In this document: positions 63,599 through 64,000 of the stretch, piece by piece
Layout: every line of letters begins with the position of its first letter
How positions within the stretch are numbered: the stretch's first letter is position 1
From: Teichococcus coralli
GTDB lineage: Bacteria > Pseudomonadota > Alphaproteobacteria > Acetobacterales > Acetobacteraceae
Direction: 5' to 3'
Assembly: GCF_009829925.1 (NCBI RefSeq)
Contig: NZ_SNVJ01000006.1
Coordinates: 1-64,000, forward strand
Length of the DNA: 64,000 nucleotides
Notes under the pieces: generated by a model
Told to the model about the DNA's origin: nothing
Databases searched by the model: none
What the model saw: the letters and a program-made list of their open reading frames with translations, nothing else
Program-made: the position numbers and the translations under genes

Positions 63599-64000
63599 TC
63601 AGGTGCGGCCGTAGGTATCCTCGAAGCGGACGATGTCGTCCTCGCCCAGATAGGCGCCGGACTGCACCTCGATCAGCGTGAGCGGGATGATGCCCGGGTT
63701 TTCCAGCCGGTGCACCGAGCCGAGCGGCAGGTAGATCGATTCGTTCTCGCGCAGCATGATCCGCTCCGCGTCCCGCTCCACGATGGCGGTGCCGTTCACC
63801 ACCACCCAGTGCTCCGCGCGGTGGAAATGCTTCTGCAGCGAAAGCTTCTCGCCCGGCTTCACCGAGATCTTCTTCACCTGGAAGCGGTCGCCCTGGATCA
63901 GCCCCTCGTAATGGCCCCAGGGGCGGTACATCCGGCGGTGCTCGGTCGCCTCCTTGCGGCCCCTGGCCTTGAGCTGCTCCAGCAGCTTCTTCACGTCCTG
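63599..64000 (-). CDS. Mannose-1-phosphate guanylyltransferase/mannose-6-phosphate isomerase, C-terminal part (cut by window edge)
   Basis: At least 133 residues of a cupin-type mannose-6-phosphate isomerase domain, incomplete at its N-terminal end because the window stops. [20 protein letters not shown] and [15 protein letters not shown] are the domain's conserved metal-site regions, and [13 protein letters not shown] follows. The [19 protein letters not shown] lead-in is the linker that in this family follows the guanylyltransferase domain. It supplies GDP-mannose for polysaccharides. Confidence 0.85.
   Translation of the reverse strand, partial: QDVKKLLEQLKARGRKEATEHRRMYRPWGHYEGLIQGDRFQVKKISVKPGEKLSLQKHFHRAEHWVVVNGTAIVERDAERIMLRENESIYLPLGSVHRLENPGIIPLTLIEVQSGAYLGEDDIVRFEDTYGRT

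Overview
The window is GC-rich chromosomal DNA (about 70% by eye) from an alphaproteobacterium, most likely of the Acetobacteraceae and of a Roseomonas-like type. The reasons are the GcrA-type regulator, the ctaC-ctaD-ctaB-coxF-ctaG-ctaE-surf1 order, a PmtA-type methyltransferase next to an ArsR regulator, and the obg-proB-proA-nadD-rsfS-rlmH block. The taxon is inferred from gene content and not proven. Coding density is about 90%. Most of the window is housekeeping chromosome. Only the left 3.2 kb is clearly accessory.

Layout. 1-3.2 kb: the right end of an integrated element (two small genes, an HTH protein, an unknown protein, a P4-type integrase) abutting the 3' end of tRNA-Ser(CGA). 3.4-11.6 kb: rplU-rpmA, obg, proB, an inserted reverse-strand glycosyltransferase, proA, nadD, rsfS and rlmH. 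11.7-14.7 kb: lipid A/Kdo genes (DUF374 acyltransferase, waaA, lpxK). 14.8-19.9 kb: a peptide-type binding protein, an M20 amidohydrolase, and a MATE exporter with its HxlR regulator and a paired palindromic operator. 20.0-27.7 kb: the aa3 cytochrome c oxidase operon with an M32 carboxypeptidase at its end. 27.9-33.0 kb: pmtA-arsR, a DMT transporter, DUF1003, a SIMPL protein and a LysR regulator. 33.1-37.9 kb: an EamA transporter and a phnCDEE phosphonate importer. 38-47.4 kb: gcrA, an acetamidase/formamidase, an ABC exporter, a GT-C-like membrane protein, an FAD protein, a DegT aminotransferase and an SDR epimerase. 47.6-51.8 kb: dctA, ridA and a znuCB-type metal importer behind a Zur-like palindrome. 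51.9-58.3 kb: DUF445, efp, suhB and a three-gene OmpA/MotA/MotB-like envelope module ending at tRNA-Leu(CAA). 58.4-64 kb: a GST, cysE, a DsbB-like protein, a lipoprotein, an HNH protein, a carboxylesterase, gluQ and a manC-type gene cut by the window edge.

How the genes work together. The obg to rlmH block joins ribosome maturation with proline and NAD synthesis. The lipid A genes and the MotAB-like module serve the envelope. The cta operon carries nearly everything needed for a heme-copper oxidase: three structural subunits, heme O synthase, a copper chaperone and SURF1.

The most unusual points are: an RsfS protein with a long histone-H1-like Ala/Lys/Arg repeat extension and an acidic tail; two adjacent genes (rsfS, rlmH) and a LysR gene whose best ribosome-binding sites point to non-canonical starts (AUA, CUG, ACG/AUC); an SDR epimerase with Asn in place of the catalytic Tyr; a MotAB-like module that resembles ZorAB but lacks Zorya effectors; a five-copy ACCCC(C)AACG array upstream of the integrase; and a perfect 20-bp inverted repeat in a 543-bp gene-free stretch. 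No CRISPR array, complete insertion sequence or recognisable defence system was seen.
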